Shown here: one piece after another, positions 7,664 through 16,100 of the stretch
Position numbering within the stretch: the first letter of the stretch is position 1
Layout of the letters: the number at the start of each line of letters is the position of its first letter
Assembly: GCA_937952135.1 (NCBI GenBank)
Contig: CALFYL010000241.1
Span: 1 to 28,326 of the forward strand
Reading direction: 5' to 3'
DNA length: 28,326 nt
Origin: an uncultured Planctomycetia bacterium
GTDB taxonomy: Bacteria; Planctomycetota; UBA1135; GCA-002686595
The notes under the pieces: generated by a model
The model's input: the letters and a program-made list of their open reading frames with translations, nothing else
The model's database searches: none
Told to the model about the DNA's origin: nothing
Translations under genes and position numbers: made by a program

Positions 7664-8887
7664 CTAAGCGGCGCTGAGACGCTCCATGATCCGTTCAGCC
7701 TGCGCGAGTTGGGCCTGCAGCTCATAACGGGATACGCCGTACTCCTGGGCCACCTCCTCCTGCGAGCAGGACCGCCCGAGAAACTCGTACGCCGCGGCGG
7801 CACGGACGGCCTGGGACTGTCCATGAAGCTCGGCCGCAAGCCGCTTTGCACGGTGCGTGACGACCGCGAAGTCCTCATCGAGTGCCTTCGCGCTCAGTGC
7901 CTGTAACGCCTCCGCGAACCAGCGGTCGCCGCGCTGCTCGAAGTAGTCACGAGCTTCGCGGAGTTCTTCAAGAGCAAGGCGCAGAGCCCACTCCGCGTTG
8001 CTACCAGGGTCGGCGAGTTCCACACCGTCGATCGACTCCAGCGCCCTACGCGAGCGCGTCTTCCTTCGAGATCCATTGAACTCCTTGTCTGCGGCCTCGG
8101 ACCTGCCCGCCTTGCGAGCCACGCCCCGTTCCAACAAGTCGTCGAGCCCTTCGCGCAGTTTGGCGCGGTCGATGACCAGCCGCGCGCCGGAGTAGTCCCA
8201 AATGTTCAGGCCGCGGTCGATGATCATCCGCGCGTAGGAAGCACAGATGGATCCACGCTCCCTGCGATTCCGGCCCACCGACTCTCGGCTGGCCGCGAGC
8301 CCCTCGTTGCCGCCGGCGTGGTCGACGAGGATGCGCTCGATCCGCCGCACGCTCTTCTCGTAGTCCGGGTTGTAGGTGCGCCGAACGAGGTCGCTGATGC
8401 ACCAGTCGATGCGCGCCGAGCGCGGATCCTCGTCACGCCGTGCGTAAGCGGGGCGGCGCACGTTCCGCTCCCAGTCCTCCAGTTCGTTAAGGAACGCCAC
8501 GCTTTCGTCCGGTTCGCCTGGCAGCAGGATCGTGCGAACAAGGCCGGCGTAGCGCGCGTACTCCAGATTCGCAGTTGCGGCGAGCCAAGTGCAGTTTATG
8601 GCTGCGCCTGCGGCGAGATCGCTCAGGTCGACGCCAGCGCGGCCTCGACACGGCAAGACGCAGTGCACGCTGGCTAGCGCCTCCCCAAGAAGGCACAACA
8701 GATCCTTGGGCAGGAGCGGCGGACAGTAGAGGTCATGCAGCCGCGGAATCAGGTCGTGGGCGCAACGAACCAACTGCTTCAGCGTCAGCCCGCTCGGTAG
8801 GACGTATTCAGGTTCCAGCGGCAGGCGCGGCAGGCAGAAGCGAACGTGGAAGGGCAACTCGGACCAAGGCTGGTGGTTCCAGATCAT
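7664..8887 (-). CDS. Hypothetical protein with sigma-region-4-like C-terminus
   Basis: ATG 8887 is chosen over 8935 because GAGGGGAG stands five bases upstream. The product has 407 residues and starts MIWNHQPWSELPFHVRF. No overall family is recognised. Residues about 90-110 (CVLPCRGRAG, LAAGAAINCTW) and the middle Arg-rich part are not diagnostic. The C-terminal 60 residues (AAAAYEFLGRSCSQEEVAQE, YGVSRYELQAQLAQAERIME) are a helix-turn-helix similar to sigma factor region 4 or a resolvase-type HTH, so DNA binding is likely. It precedes the primase operon by 62 bp. A 19-bp near-palindrome lies 35 bp upstream of the start and could be its operator. Confidence 0.75.
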   Translation of the reverse strand: MIWNHQPWSELPFHVRFCLPRLPLEPEYVLPSGLTLKQLVRCAHDLIPRLHDLYCPPLLPKDLLCLLGEALASVHCVLPCRGRAGVDLSDLAAGAAINCTWLAATANLEYARYAGLVRTILLPGEPDESVAFLNELEDWERNVRRPAYARRDEDPRSARIDWCISDLVRRTYNPDYEKSVRRIERILVDHAGGNEGLAASRESVGRNRRERGSICASYARMIIDRGLNIWDYSGARLVIDRAKLREGLDDLLERGVARKAGRSEAADKEFNGSRRKTRSRRALESIDGVELADPGSNAEWALRLALEELREARDYFEQRGDRWFAEALQALSAKALDEDFAVVTHRAKRLAAELHGQSQAVRAAAAYEFLGRSCSQEEVAQEYGVSRYELQAQLAQAERIMERLSAA

Positions 8888-8921
8888 CACAACTCCCCTC
8901 GTGTCAAAGTGACTGTGCGCA

Positions 8922-8940
8922 ACGCCGCGTAACACGGCGT
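8922..8940. promoter_or_regulatory. 19-bp near-perfect palindrome, possible operator
   Basis: ACGCCGCGTAACACGGCGT is symmetric around its central A with a single mismatched pair. It lies 35 bp upstream of the start at 8887 and about 175 bp beyond the recombinase stop at 9115. It may be a repressor site for the gene at 7664-8887 or a small hairpin; there is no T-run to make it a strong terminator. Confidence 0.35.
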
Positions 8941-9016
8941 ACTAAAGGGAGGATGCGGATCGCAGTACGCATGTCAACCCTCTGCATTGCCCAATGACTC
9001 GCTGGTTCCGAGTGAC

Positions 9017-9076
9017 TGTCCGCTCTTGTCCGCTGCTGTCCGCTGCTGGCCGCTGCTGGCCGCTGCTGGCCGCTTT
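9017..9076. repeat. Six tandem 10-bp repeats (TGTCCGCT/TGGCCGCT type)
   Basis: Six head-to-tail decamers start at 9017, 9027, 9037, 9047, 9057 and 9067. The first eight bases are TGTCCGCT in the first three and TGGCCGCT in the last three, and the spacer is mostly GC. The period equals about one helical turn. The same decamers occur, same orientation, at 16681-16716 and 16754-16800 beside the tRNA fragment. The array lies just downstream of the recombinase at 9115-9978. Such phased repeats fit arm-type binding sites of a recombinase. Confidence 0.8.
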
Positions 9077-9114
9077 CGCCCCACGTGATCGACGGCAGCG
9101 AATTGTTTCGGAGG

Positions 9115-9978
9115 TCACCCCATCGCCGCCCGCACCGCCGCCCTGTCCGCCCGCGCGTAGATCGCCGCGGACGCGACCGACCGGTGCAGCAGCGCGCTCG
9201 CGACCACGAGCACGTCCTTGGTGCGGCGGTAGATGCGCTGACCGCACGTGTGCCGAAGCTGGTGCGGGTGCGCGCCGTCCGCGATCCCCGCCCGCTTCGC
9301 CCACTGCGCGAGGCGACGGCGAGCGTGCCGCGCCCCGATGCGTGCGCCGTGGGAGCCGAGGAAGAGCGCGCCGCCCGCGCGATGGCCGATGTGCTCGCGC
9401 AGAAGCGCCGCGAGGTCGCCGGGCATCACCACCGCGTCCTCGCCCCCGCCTTTCAGCGCACGCACGCGGACCTCGCCCGCGTCGAAGTCGAGGTCCTCGA
9501 TGTCGAGCGCCAGCGCGCTGCCCAAGCGCAGGCCCGTGCGCAGGAGCGTCGTGAACAGCGCGCGGTCGCGTAGCTCATCGGCACCGTGCGCCCCCGCAAG
9601 CGCGCCGAGCAGCTTGGCCGCGTCCACGTCGCTCAACGCCTTGGGCGTGGGAGGCCGTGTGCGCGCGCGTCGCACGAGGCGAGCGGCGTTCTTGGCTGCG
9701 TAGCCCGCGCCGTGCGCGAACGCGCAGAAGCCCCGCACGCTCGATCGGATCGCGTTCGCGCTCGATGCCTTGCGCGCTCCCCCATCTGCGCGCTCGCGCA
9801 CCGCATCGCTCGCCAGGAAGCGCGCAACGTGCTCGTGGCCCAACTCCGCCACTGGAGGATCGCCCGCCCAACGAGCGAGCAGCCTCACATGCCGCTCGAC
9901 CTGTTTGATCGTGTGCGAGCTGCGGCCGTCGGCCTGTAGCTGCACCAGGAACATCGCCAGCGCATCGCTGATGCGCAT
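9115..9978 (-). CDS. Tyrosine recombinase/integrase (type C, XerD-like length)
   Basis: ATG 9978 follows GAGGTGAT at ideal spacing. At 287 residues it is a short, two-domain recombinase. The core-binding domain is about 1-105 (ISDALAMFLVQLQADGRSS, FARAHGAGY-like helices). The catalytic domain is about 115-287, with Arg in LLRTGLRLGSAL, Lys in RALKGGGED, HPHQLRHTCGQ, LLHRS and the Tyr in AAIYARAD. It is unlike the type A copies at 977 and 25895 and is probably the integrase of the terminase-bearing element. Its downstream decamer array matches those flanking the tRNA-Gly fragment at 16.8 kb. An AAGTCCA-N6-AAGTCCA motif directly abuts its ribosome-binding site. Confidence 0.93.
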   Translation of the reverse strand: MRISDALAMFLVQLQADGRSSHTIKQVERHVRLLARWAGDPPVAELGHEHVARFLASDAVRERADGGARKASSANAIRSSVRGFCAFAHGAGYAAKNAARLVRRARTRPPTPKALSDVDAAKLLGALAGAHGADELRDRALFTTLLRTGLRLGSALALDIEDLDFDAGEVRVRALKGGGEDAVVMPGDLAALLREHIGHRAGGALFLGSHGARIGARHARRRLAQWAKRAGIADGAHPHQLRHTCGQRIYRRTKDVLVVASALLHRSVASAAIYARADRAAVRAAMG

Positions 9979-9989
9979 GGATCACCTCG

Positions 9990-10009
9990 TGGACTTCGAA
10001 CGTGGACTT
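9990..10009 (-). promoter_or_regulatory. AAGTCCA-N6-AAGTCCA motif before the recombinase
   Basis: On the minus strand two AAGTCCA copies separated by CGTTCG end 11 bases before the ATG at 9978, touching its Shine-Dalgarno. The same motif, with CGCTCG as spacer, is found at 12857-12876 upstream of the ParB-methyltransferase gene. Two identical half-sites 13 bp apart suggest a shared regulator site. This is a sequence observation; no regulator is assigned. Confidence 0.45.
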
Positions 10010-10084
10010 CGCAGCGCAACACGCGCCGCGTCGCCACAGGGGCTCGGACTCGCGCACGACGCAAGTCCGTTCCGCTGGAATCCG

Positions 10085-11065
10085 CTACGCGCCGACCTCG
10101 AGCGCGGTTCCGTCAGGAGGGATGAGCAGAGGTCCGCGCTGATCAGCGGCGGTCTGCGCGATGAGGATCGTCGGCTGCTCGCCGCGTCGATCGCACAGTT
10201 CGAGCAGCATCACCGATGCGGAGCCGTTCGAGCGGCGCCTAACGATCGTTCGGCCGCTAGCGTCCACGGACTTACCGCACTCGGCGCAGCGCCCGATCTC
10301 CTCGCCGTCCCGCAGTAGGAAGATCCCCGGCACATCAGGCGACGGCCCGTGGCAACGATCACACGGCTCGGGGTCCTCGCCCGTGAACTGCCCTTCGTAC
10401 TGCGACGCGAACGACTCGGCGCTCAGCCGACCGCGTTCCTCTTCGATCGTCGCGCGATCGAGCATCGGGTTGGACCATGACGGCGACGACCAGCTCTCGA
10501 AGTCCTTGTCTCTGCCCTTCTGGCCCCGGCGGTACAGCCGCCAGAAGAAGTCCCGCCCACGCGGCGTCGACAGGAACAGCGCCCACCCACGTCGATCGAT
10601 CAGGCGTTGAGACAGGTGCTCGGTCCACACGCTTTCGCGCATCCGCACCACCTCGTCGACGATGGCGAAGTCGAGGCTCTCACCGAGCAGCGAAGTTGGG
10701 TTGTCGGCCGTCTTGCCTTCGAGCACGCTCAGCCCGCCGCCGAGGTTGACGACGACCAGGCGCTGCTCGCGCGGCGAGTACAGCTTCACGCGGTGCCGCA
10801 TCTTCTTGAGCAGCGTGTTCGCGGTGCGCTCGAAGACCAGGCGTGCGAGGTCCAGCGTCGGCGCGACGGTCCATCCCAGGCACGCCTCGCGCGGCTGCAG
10901 CAGCGCCGCGCAGGCTTCCATGACTGCGCAGGTGCTCTTCCCCCATCGCACGCCGCATGCGAGCACACGGCGCGGCGCAGTCGAACGGTGCACGAGGACT
11001 TGACCCGCGTGAGGCTTGTAGCCCAGCGCCTCGAACAGCTCAGGTTTCGAGAGCTTCTTCGCCAT
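10085..11065 (-). CDS. Terminase large subunit-like ATPase, nuclease domain missing
   Basis: ATG 11065 is preferred (GAGGGG five bases upstream) over 11089. It overlaps the end of the small-subunit-like gene by 26 bp. The 326 residues contain an ATPase of the phage packaging motor: CGVRWGKST (Walker A, 37-45), LDFAIVDEVV (Walker B, 131-140) and LSTPRGRDFFWRLYRR (165-180, coupling motif). Terminases usually have 450-650 residues with a C-terminal RNase H-fold nuclease. Here that domain is replaced by a zinc-ribbon-like part (CDRC 235-238, CAEC 260-263) and a short tail. It may be a reduced packaging ATPase of a satellite or a phage-derived ATPase with another job. Confidence 0.88.
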   Translation of the reverse strand: MAKKLSKPELFEALGYKPHAGQVLVHRSTAPRRVLACGVRWGKSTCAVMEACAALLQPREACLGWTVAPTLDLARLVFERTANTLLKKMRHRVKLYSPREQRLVVVNLGGGLSVLEGKTADNPTSLLGESLDFAIVDEVVRMRESVWTEHLSQRLIDRRGWALFLSTPRGRDFFWRLYRRGQKGRDKDFESWSSPSWSNPMLDRATIEEERGRLSAESFASQYEGQFTGEDPEPCDRCHGPSPDVPGIFLLRDGEEIGRCAECGKSVDASGRTIVRRRSNGSASVMLLELCDRRGEQPTILIAQTAADQRGPLLIPPDGTALEVGA

Positions 11066-11540
11066 CGATCCCCTCGCCTTCGCGCGCATCGTCGTCCCAC
11101 GCCTCGACCTCGGAGTCCTCGATCAGGAACCGACTCATTTCGTCGCGCGTGACCTGCTCGACGCTGATCGTGCGCGACTCCGTCGGCTCGCCGGCGATCA
11201 GCCGTTCGAGCTTGATCACCAGCTCGGCGGCCTTGATGCCTTCCATGCCGCTCTTGAGCGGGTAGGTCTGGATCGCCGTTGCAGCGCGGCTGGCCATAGC
11301 GAGCAGTAGCTTTCGATGGCGCAGCGACATCTCTTGCATGCCCTCCGCCAGCTTGGCGTCGGCAGCCGCGCGCGCCGTGCGTTCGATCTCCGCGAGTCTC
11401 GCCTGCCAGTCCTCGCGATCGGCGCAACGGACGACGGTGCGCTTGTTGACGCCGTAGTTGCGCGCGACGGCCTCGTACGAGCGTTCGGATCCCAGCGCGA
11501 CGTAGTACGCAAATGCGTCCTCGGGAACCTTGCCGGTCAT
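11040..11540 (-). CDS. Terminase small subunit-like HTH protein
   Basis: The start ATG 11540 overlaps the stop of the ParB-methyltransferase gene (11537) by 4 bp. The 166 residues open with an HTH: AFAYYVALGSERSYEAVAR, NYGVNKRTVVRCADREDWQ (about 9-48), in the style of terminase small subunits that recognise packaging sites. A long helix (IERTARAAADAKLAEGMQEM) follows, then an acidic C-terminus (EDSEVEAWDDDAREGEGID). Its position directly before the large-subunit-like ATPase, with a 26-bp overlap, supports the assignment. It could also be a stand-alone DNA-binding regulator. Confidence 0.83.
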   Translation of the reverse strand: MTGKVPEDAFAYYVALGSERSYEAVARNYGVNKRTVVRCADREDWQARLAEIERTARAAADAKLAEGMQEMSLRHRKLLLAMASRAATAIQTYPLKSGMEGIKAAELVIKLERLIAGEPTESRTISVEQVTRDEMSRFLIEDSEVEAWDDDAREGEGIDGEEALET

Positions 11541-12811
11541 GACTCGCAGCGCTCCTTGCGGACCTCCGCGAACGTGCGGCCGTCGCCGTCAAGCGTGGCT
11601 TGCTTGCCCGTCGCCTGCTCGAAGCGCGCGATGGTGCCGTCGACGAAAGGCGGCGAGATCTCCAACGCGCAGCAGCGACGCCCGAGCTTCTCTGCGGCGA
11701 TGAGTTGGGAGCCCGAGCCGTTGAAGGGCTCCAGCACCACATCGCCGCGCTCGGTGTGCTGCGTCATCGGGATCTCGAACAGGCGCGTTGGCTTACTCGT
11801 AGGGTGAAAGGTGGCGATGCGCGCCTTGCCGTCCCAGTCGGCTTCCCACACGGTTTCGAGCTGCCCAAGACCGTGCGTGGGCTTGTGCCCGCGCTTCCAC
11901 CCGAACGCGCACGGCTCGTGCTTCCAGCGGTAATAAGCGTGACCGAAGGTCGCGCAGGGCTTCACCCACACGAGCACTTGATGAAGGAGAAGATCGTGGC
12001 GCTCGAACGTCGCGGCGATCGTCGGTTGCTGCACGTGCGCGTGCCACATGTAGACGGGCGCGGCGTCTTCCACATGCGGCAGGCACGCAGTCAGAACGCC
12101 GTCAAGGAACTGCCCAAGGTCCGCGATGTCGATCTCGCGGTAGACGTGGCTCCAATCCTTGCCGCTCGACTTGCCGTCGTGGATCGGCCGGTCGTTGCCG
12201 GTGTAGTCGACACAGTAGGGTGGGTCGCTGGAGAAGAGCTTTGCCTTGCGTCCGTCGAGCACACGCGCGATGTCGGCGGCGTTCGTCGAGTCGCCGCACA
12301 GCAGCCGGTGATCACCGAGCAGCCACAGGTCGCCGCGCTGCGCGATGGCCTTCTCGGGCGGCTCTTGTTCGCCGGGGTCTTCGAGTTCGGTCGGCGTCTG
12401 ATCGATCAGCTCGTCGAGCATCTTGCTCAGGTCGGACTCGCTGAAGCCCAACGAGTCGAACAGCTCGGTGCCGTGGAAGGACTCCAGCAGCTTGCCCAGC
12501 GTCGGCAGATTCCATGAGGCCAGCTCAGAAGTTCTGTTCAACGCAATGCCCAGCGCCGTCGCCTGCGTGTCGTCGAGGTCCAGCTCGACCACATCGCACT
12601 CCGTCCAGCCCAGCGCCTTCATGGCGGTCATGCGGCCGTTGCCACCGATGACCTTCCCCGAGCTGCGTTGCACCACGAGCGGCTCAGCCTGCCCGAACTG
12701 CCTCAGGCTCGCGGCGATGGCGTCGAGGTTGCGCTCGTCGTGCGAGCGGGCGTTGGCCGGGTCAGCGTGTAGGTCGCTGAGCGCGACGCGGCGGATGACA
12801 AGGGTGTCCAA
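11537..12811 (-). CDS. ParB-like domain fused to DNA methyltransferase
   Basis: The 424-residue product starts MDTLVIRRVALSDLHADPAN. Residues 1-110 form a ParB/Srx-like domain (NLDAIAASLRQFGQAEPLVV, GKVIGGNGRMTAMKALG). From about 160 it is an amino-methyltransferase (N4-cytosine/N6-adenine type) with SSDPPYCVDYTG (DPPY 196-199) before VVLEPFNGSGSQLIA (358-372). This is the beta-class order, with catalytic motif first and AdoMet-binding motif last. Such ParB-methylase fusions are common beside phage terminases. It probably modifies the element's or phage DNA, either protecting it or marking packaging sites. No restriction enzyme gene is visible nearby. It is translationally coupled to the terminase-like pair downstream. 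Confidence 0.93.
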   Translation of the reverse strand: MDTLVIRRVALSDLHADPANARSHDERNLDAIAASLRQFGQAEPLVVQRSSGKVIGGNGRMTAMKALGWTECDVVELDLDDTQATALGIALNRTSELASWNLPTLGKLLESFHGTELFDSLGFSESDLSKMLDELIDQTPTELEDPGEQEPPEKAIAQRGDLWLLGDHRLLCGDSTNAADIARVLDGRKAKLFSSDPPYCVDYTGNDRPIHDGKSSGKDWSHVYREIDIADLGQFLDGVLTACLPHVEDAAPVYMWHAHVQQPTIAATFERHDLLLHQVLVWVKPCATFGHAYYRWKHEPCAFGWKRGHKPTHGLGQLETVWEADWDGKARIATFHPTSKPTRLFEIPMTQHTERGDVVLEPFNGSGSQLIAAEKLGRRCCALEISPPFVDGTIARFEQATGKQATLDGDGRTFAEVRKERCES

Positions 12812-12856
12812 GGCGATGAACTCCTGCGCCGTGTGAGGCGCGGTGAGCGGCCGGCT

Positions 12857-12876
12857 TGGACTTCGAGCGTGGACTT
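12857..12876 (-). promoter_or_regulatory. Second AAGTCCA-N6-AAGTCCA motif
   Basis: The same two half-sites as at 9990-10009, with spacer CGCTCG, stand 46 bp before the ATG at 12811. They lie within the gap that holds the control region of the ParB-methyltransferase/terminase operon. Confidence 0.42.
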
Positions 12877-13180
12877 GGGGGCCGGGTGAGGCGGGGTGTC
12901 AGGGTGCGGAGGGCAGTCTACGACACGTGTAGAAGGGCGTCGAGCGGTGCGATTGCCTGCCTGGTGTTCGACGCGCATACGCAGCTTGTGGGACTTGATC
13001 GCTTCTTCTCTTACGATTGCGGTCCGTGCTACTCTCTTAGGTTGAAAGGCCGGTCTGAATCGTTCGCATCGCACCGTCTTCAGGGGAGTCAGGCGTTCTT
13101 CATTTATGCGCGCACTAGCACGGTTGGCGTCTTCTTCATGCGCATTGCAGGCGCACTGCGGTTTTGGTCCCGGTGAAGCG
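12877..13180. other. Intergenic stretch before the kinase stop, no gene seen
   Basis: This gap lies between the ParB-methyltransferase start and the stop of the kinase gene. Its part from about 12985 to 13145 is more AT-rich than the surroundings. I see no convincing coding frame, RNA or repeat, except the 8-bp palindrome ACACGTGT around 12922. It probably holds the promoter of the minus-strand operon, but I cannot point to boxes. Confidence 0.5.
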
Positions 13181-16100
13181 CTAAGGCGTAACGCATCTGA
13201 ATGGACGAAGACCAAAGTCGAAGCTCGGCATTCCCGGCGATGAGCCCACACGGGCAGATGACAACGCATACACGGGGCCAAAGTGCCAACCGCCTCCGCG
13301 AGCGACGCGCCTGGCGGAGCGATCAGGAGCTGCGTCTCGCAGCCCGTCGCGACTGCGCGGAGTCGAACTCGCATACCACGCGTCTGCGCACCACTCCTGC
13401 AGATTGCCATGCACGTCGTGTAGTCCAAATGCATTGGCGAGAAGTCCCCCAACGGGACGCAATTCGTCGAAACTAGCCACGCCCTGGAGGTCGGTCTCCT
13501 CGTTGCCTGGCCACCACTTCGAGGTCGATCCAGCGCGGCAGCCGTACTCCCATTGCGCCTCGCTCGGCAAGCCTGACCAACCCAACTCGCGCTGCAGCAT
13601 CAGCATGATGTCGTCCCAACTGATCTGGCTTGCAGGAACGAGCGATTGGGAGCCGGCGAGGTAGACCCGGCGCAACGACAAGCGGTTCCACTGCTCTTGT
13701 GTCATCTCGTACTTCGATAGGAAGTACGGTTCGAGTTCGACCTGGGTAATCCACTCCTCTTGATCGTCGTTGGCCGTGCTTTTTGGCACTCGACCGCCGG
13801 GCAGAAGCACAAAGACGATTCCCGTCTCCGGCGTTAATGTCAGTCGTCCCTTGGCATCGCGCAGTACGCGGCCGTCGGACCCCAGCGCCGGCTCCGTGCC
13901 AGTCTGTAGGTGAACGAACTCCCACAAACCGGTCACTGGGTTCTCGCCGAGCGGAAGCAACCCGAGCTGCGGCGTAATTCGCTCGCCGCTCGGCCACTCT
14001 TGGCCGACGTACTTCTGTCCTTGCGCGATCCCCTCGATAGCCTCTGACCAGCGCGCCCTTGCCTTCTCGCTGAACGCAGCTTCTCTTGCCACTTCAAGCA
14101 TCTGCGCCTGCCATTGCAGGTCACTCTCGAGCGCAACTAGCAGTGCATGCCACCACTCAAGCACCGGGTCGCTAAACCGCCATGTGCGGCGAGAGCTACA
14201 AGCGTCACGTAGCTGTGTCCGATATTCGTGTCCAGGGACGGCGGCAACCGTTGCGCTTATTCGGTTGTTCAGAGACATCAACTCCGACTCCCAAACGGAC
14301 AGCTCGGATTCAAGTGCTGTACGCGGTGTATTGGCCTCCTTGGTAATTTGGTCATGACTTGCAACTTGATAGGTATCACCTCGAGCTCGATCGAGTGCTT
14401 GCTCCGCCGCAATGAGCGCCTCCTCCGTCTTCCCGAGCCAAAGATAGGCCCAAGCCAGCGTATCTAGTGCATCTACACGAGATCTGGTTTCGCCCGCGAC
14501 CTCGACAGCCCGTTGCGCGAGGATCATTGCGAGCACCAAGCGTTCAGGGTCGTCACTTGGTTCTTCTGGGTCTACATATCGCCAGGCACCTGAAATCAGG
14601 TCAGCGATGTCGCTTGACGCGAGTTCGGCGTGATTGGCGTCCGCAACACTTGCAGGCGAAGCTAATGTAAGAAGCCCGAGGCGAATTTGACGCGCTCGGA
14701 TGAGCCGCTCGAGCTCACGGGTCCTCTTAGTGAGGTCCGCTACCGCGTCCGCACACGCTTTGTCGATTTCGCGAAGGTAGGGCGCATCTGGATGCGTCTC
14801 GAAGTCTCGCTTAGCGTCCTCCTCCGTGTAAGGAAGCAGCGAAGGGAGCGCGCGAAGGCCAGCGAGTTCCGCTTGCACGTCGTTGAGCCCAGGACGCCAT
14901 TCGATGCCGCGCGCGAGGTCTTCCGCTTGGCCATTGACGAGCATCTCAGACTCCTCGATCCACCACAGGTAAGCGGGCCGTCCCAGGCGATCGAGACCTT
15001 GCGTCATCCGGCTCTGCGCGCGTAACCGCGCTACTTCTTGGATCATTCCGCGCAGCTTGTCGTCACGGCTTGCGGCCCGGAGCTCGGCGTTGGTCCGTTC
15101 GATCTCCGCGTTGCGTTGCTCGAGCGTCGCATTCGCATCCGCTGTCTTGGTGCGCTCCGCGTTCGCTTCGCGCGCGAAGCTCAACGAGAAGGCAACGCCA
15201 CCGACCAATGCCACCACCCCCGCCGCTAGCGACGCCGCGAGCGGCTTGTTGCGTTGCACCCACTTCTTCGTCTCGGCCCAGCGGCCCGCCTCGTACGCCG
15301 CGACCACGCGGCCTTCCAGGTACGCGCGCAAGTCGGCGGCGAGCGCGAGCGTCGTCGGATAGCGCTTCCCGATGTCGCGCTCCATCGCCTTCTCGCAGAT
15401 CGCGACGAGCTCCGGTGGCGTCGCAGGCGCGAGCCTTTCGATGGGCAGCGGCGGCTCGCGAAGCACGGCAAGCAGAATCGTGTGCGGCGATACACGCGTC
15501 CCCGCCGGCACGTACGGCATCTCGCCGGTCACGAGCTGATAGAGCATCGCGCCGATCGAGTACACATCCGAGTGTGGGCCGAGCTTGTCCAGCTCGCCGC
15601 GAGCCTGCTCCGGCGGCATGAAGCTCGGCGTGCCCACGACATCGCCGTCCATCGTCACCAGCGGCGAGTCCGGCATGTCTTCGCGGTCGTCGTGGCGCTC
15701 GGTCTTCACCACGCTCGGCGTAGTCATGTCCGCCAGCTTGATGCGCACGTCGTGGCGGTCCTCTTGACCCAGCACGCGCGCCAATCCCCAGTCCATCACG
15801 TAGACCTCGCCGAACTTGCCGACCATCACGTTGGCCGGCTTCAAGTCACGGTGAACCACCTGTTTGGAGTGCGCGAACGCCATCGCCTCGCACACGCGCA
15901 AGAGCACGCCAAGAGCGCGCACTTGGTTCCAACCGTCGTGGCCCGACTTGACGTGCTCGAAGACCGTCCTCAGGTCGTCGCCCTTCACGAGCTTCATCGT
16001 GAAGTACACGCGGCCGCTCGCGTCCAGACCGAGTTCGTGCACAGGCACGATGCCGGGGTGGTCGAGTTGACCCGTGATCTGAGCTTCTTCGAGGAAGCGG

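Noticed and set aside
9017..9076. CRISPR array
   Set aside because: Units are only 10 bp, tandem and without spacers, and no cas genes are present.
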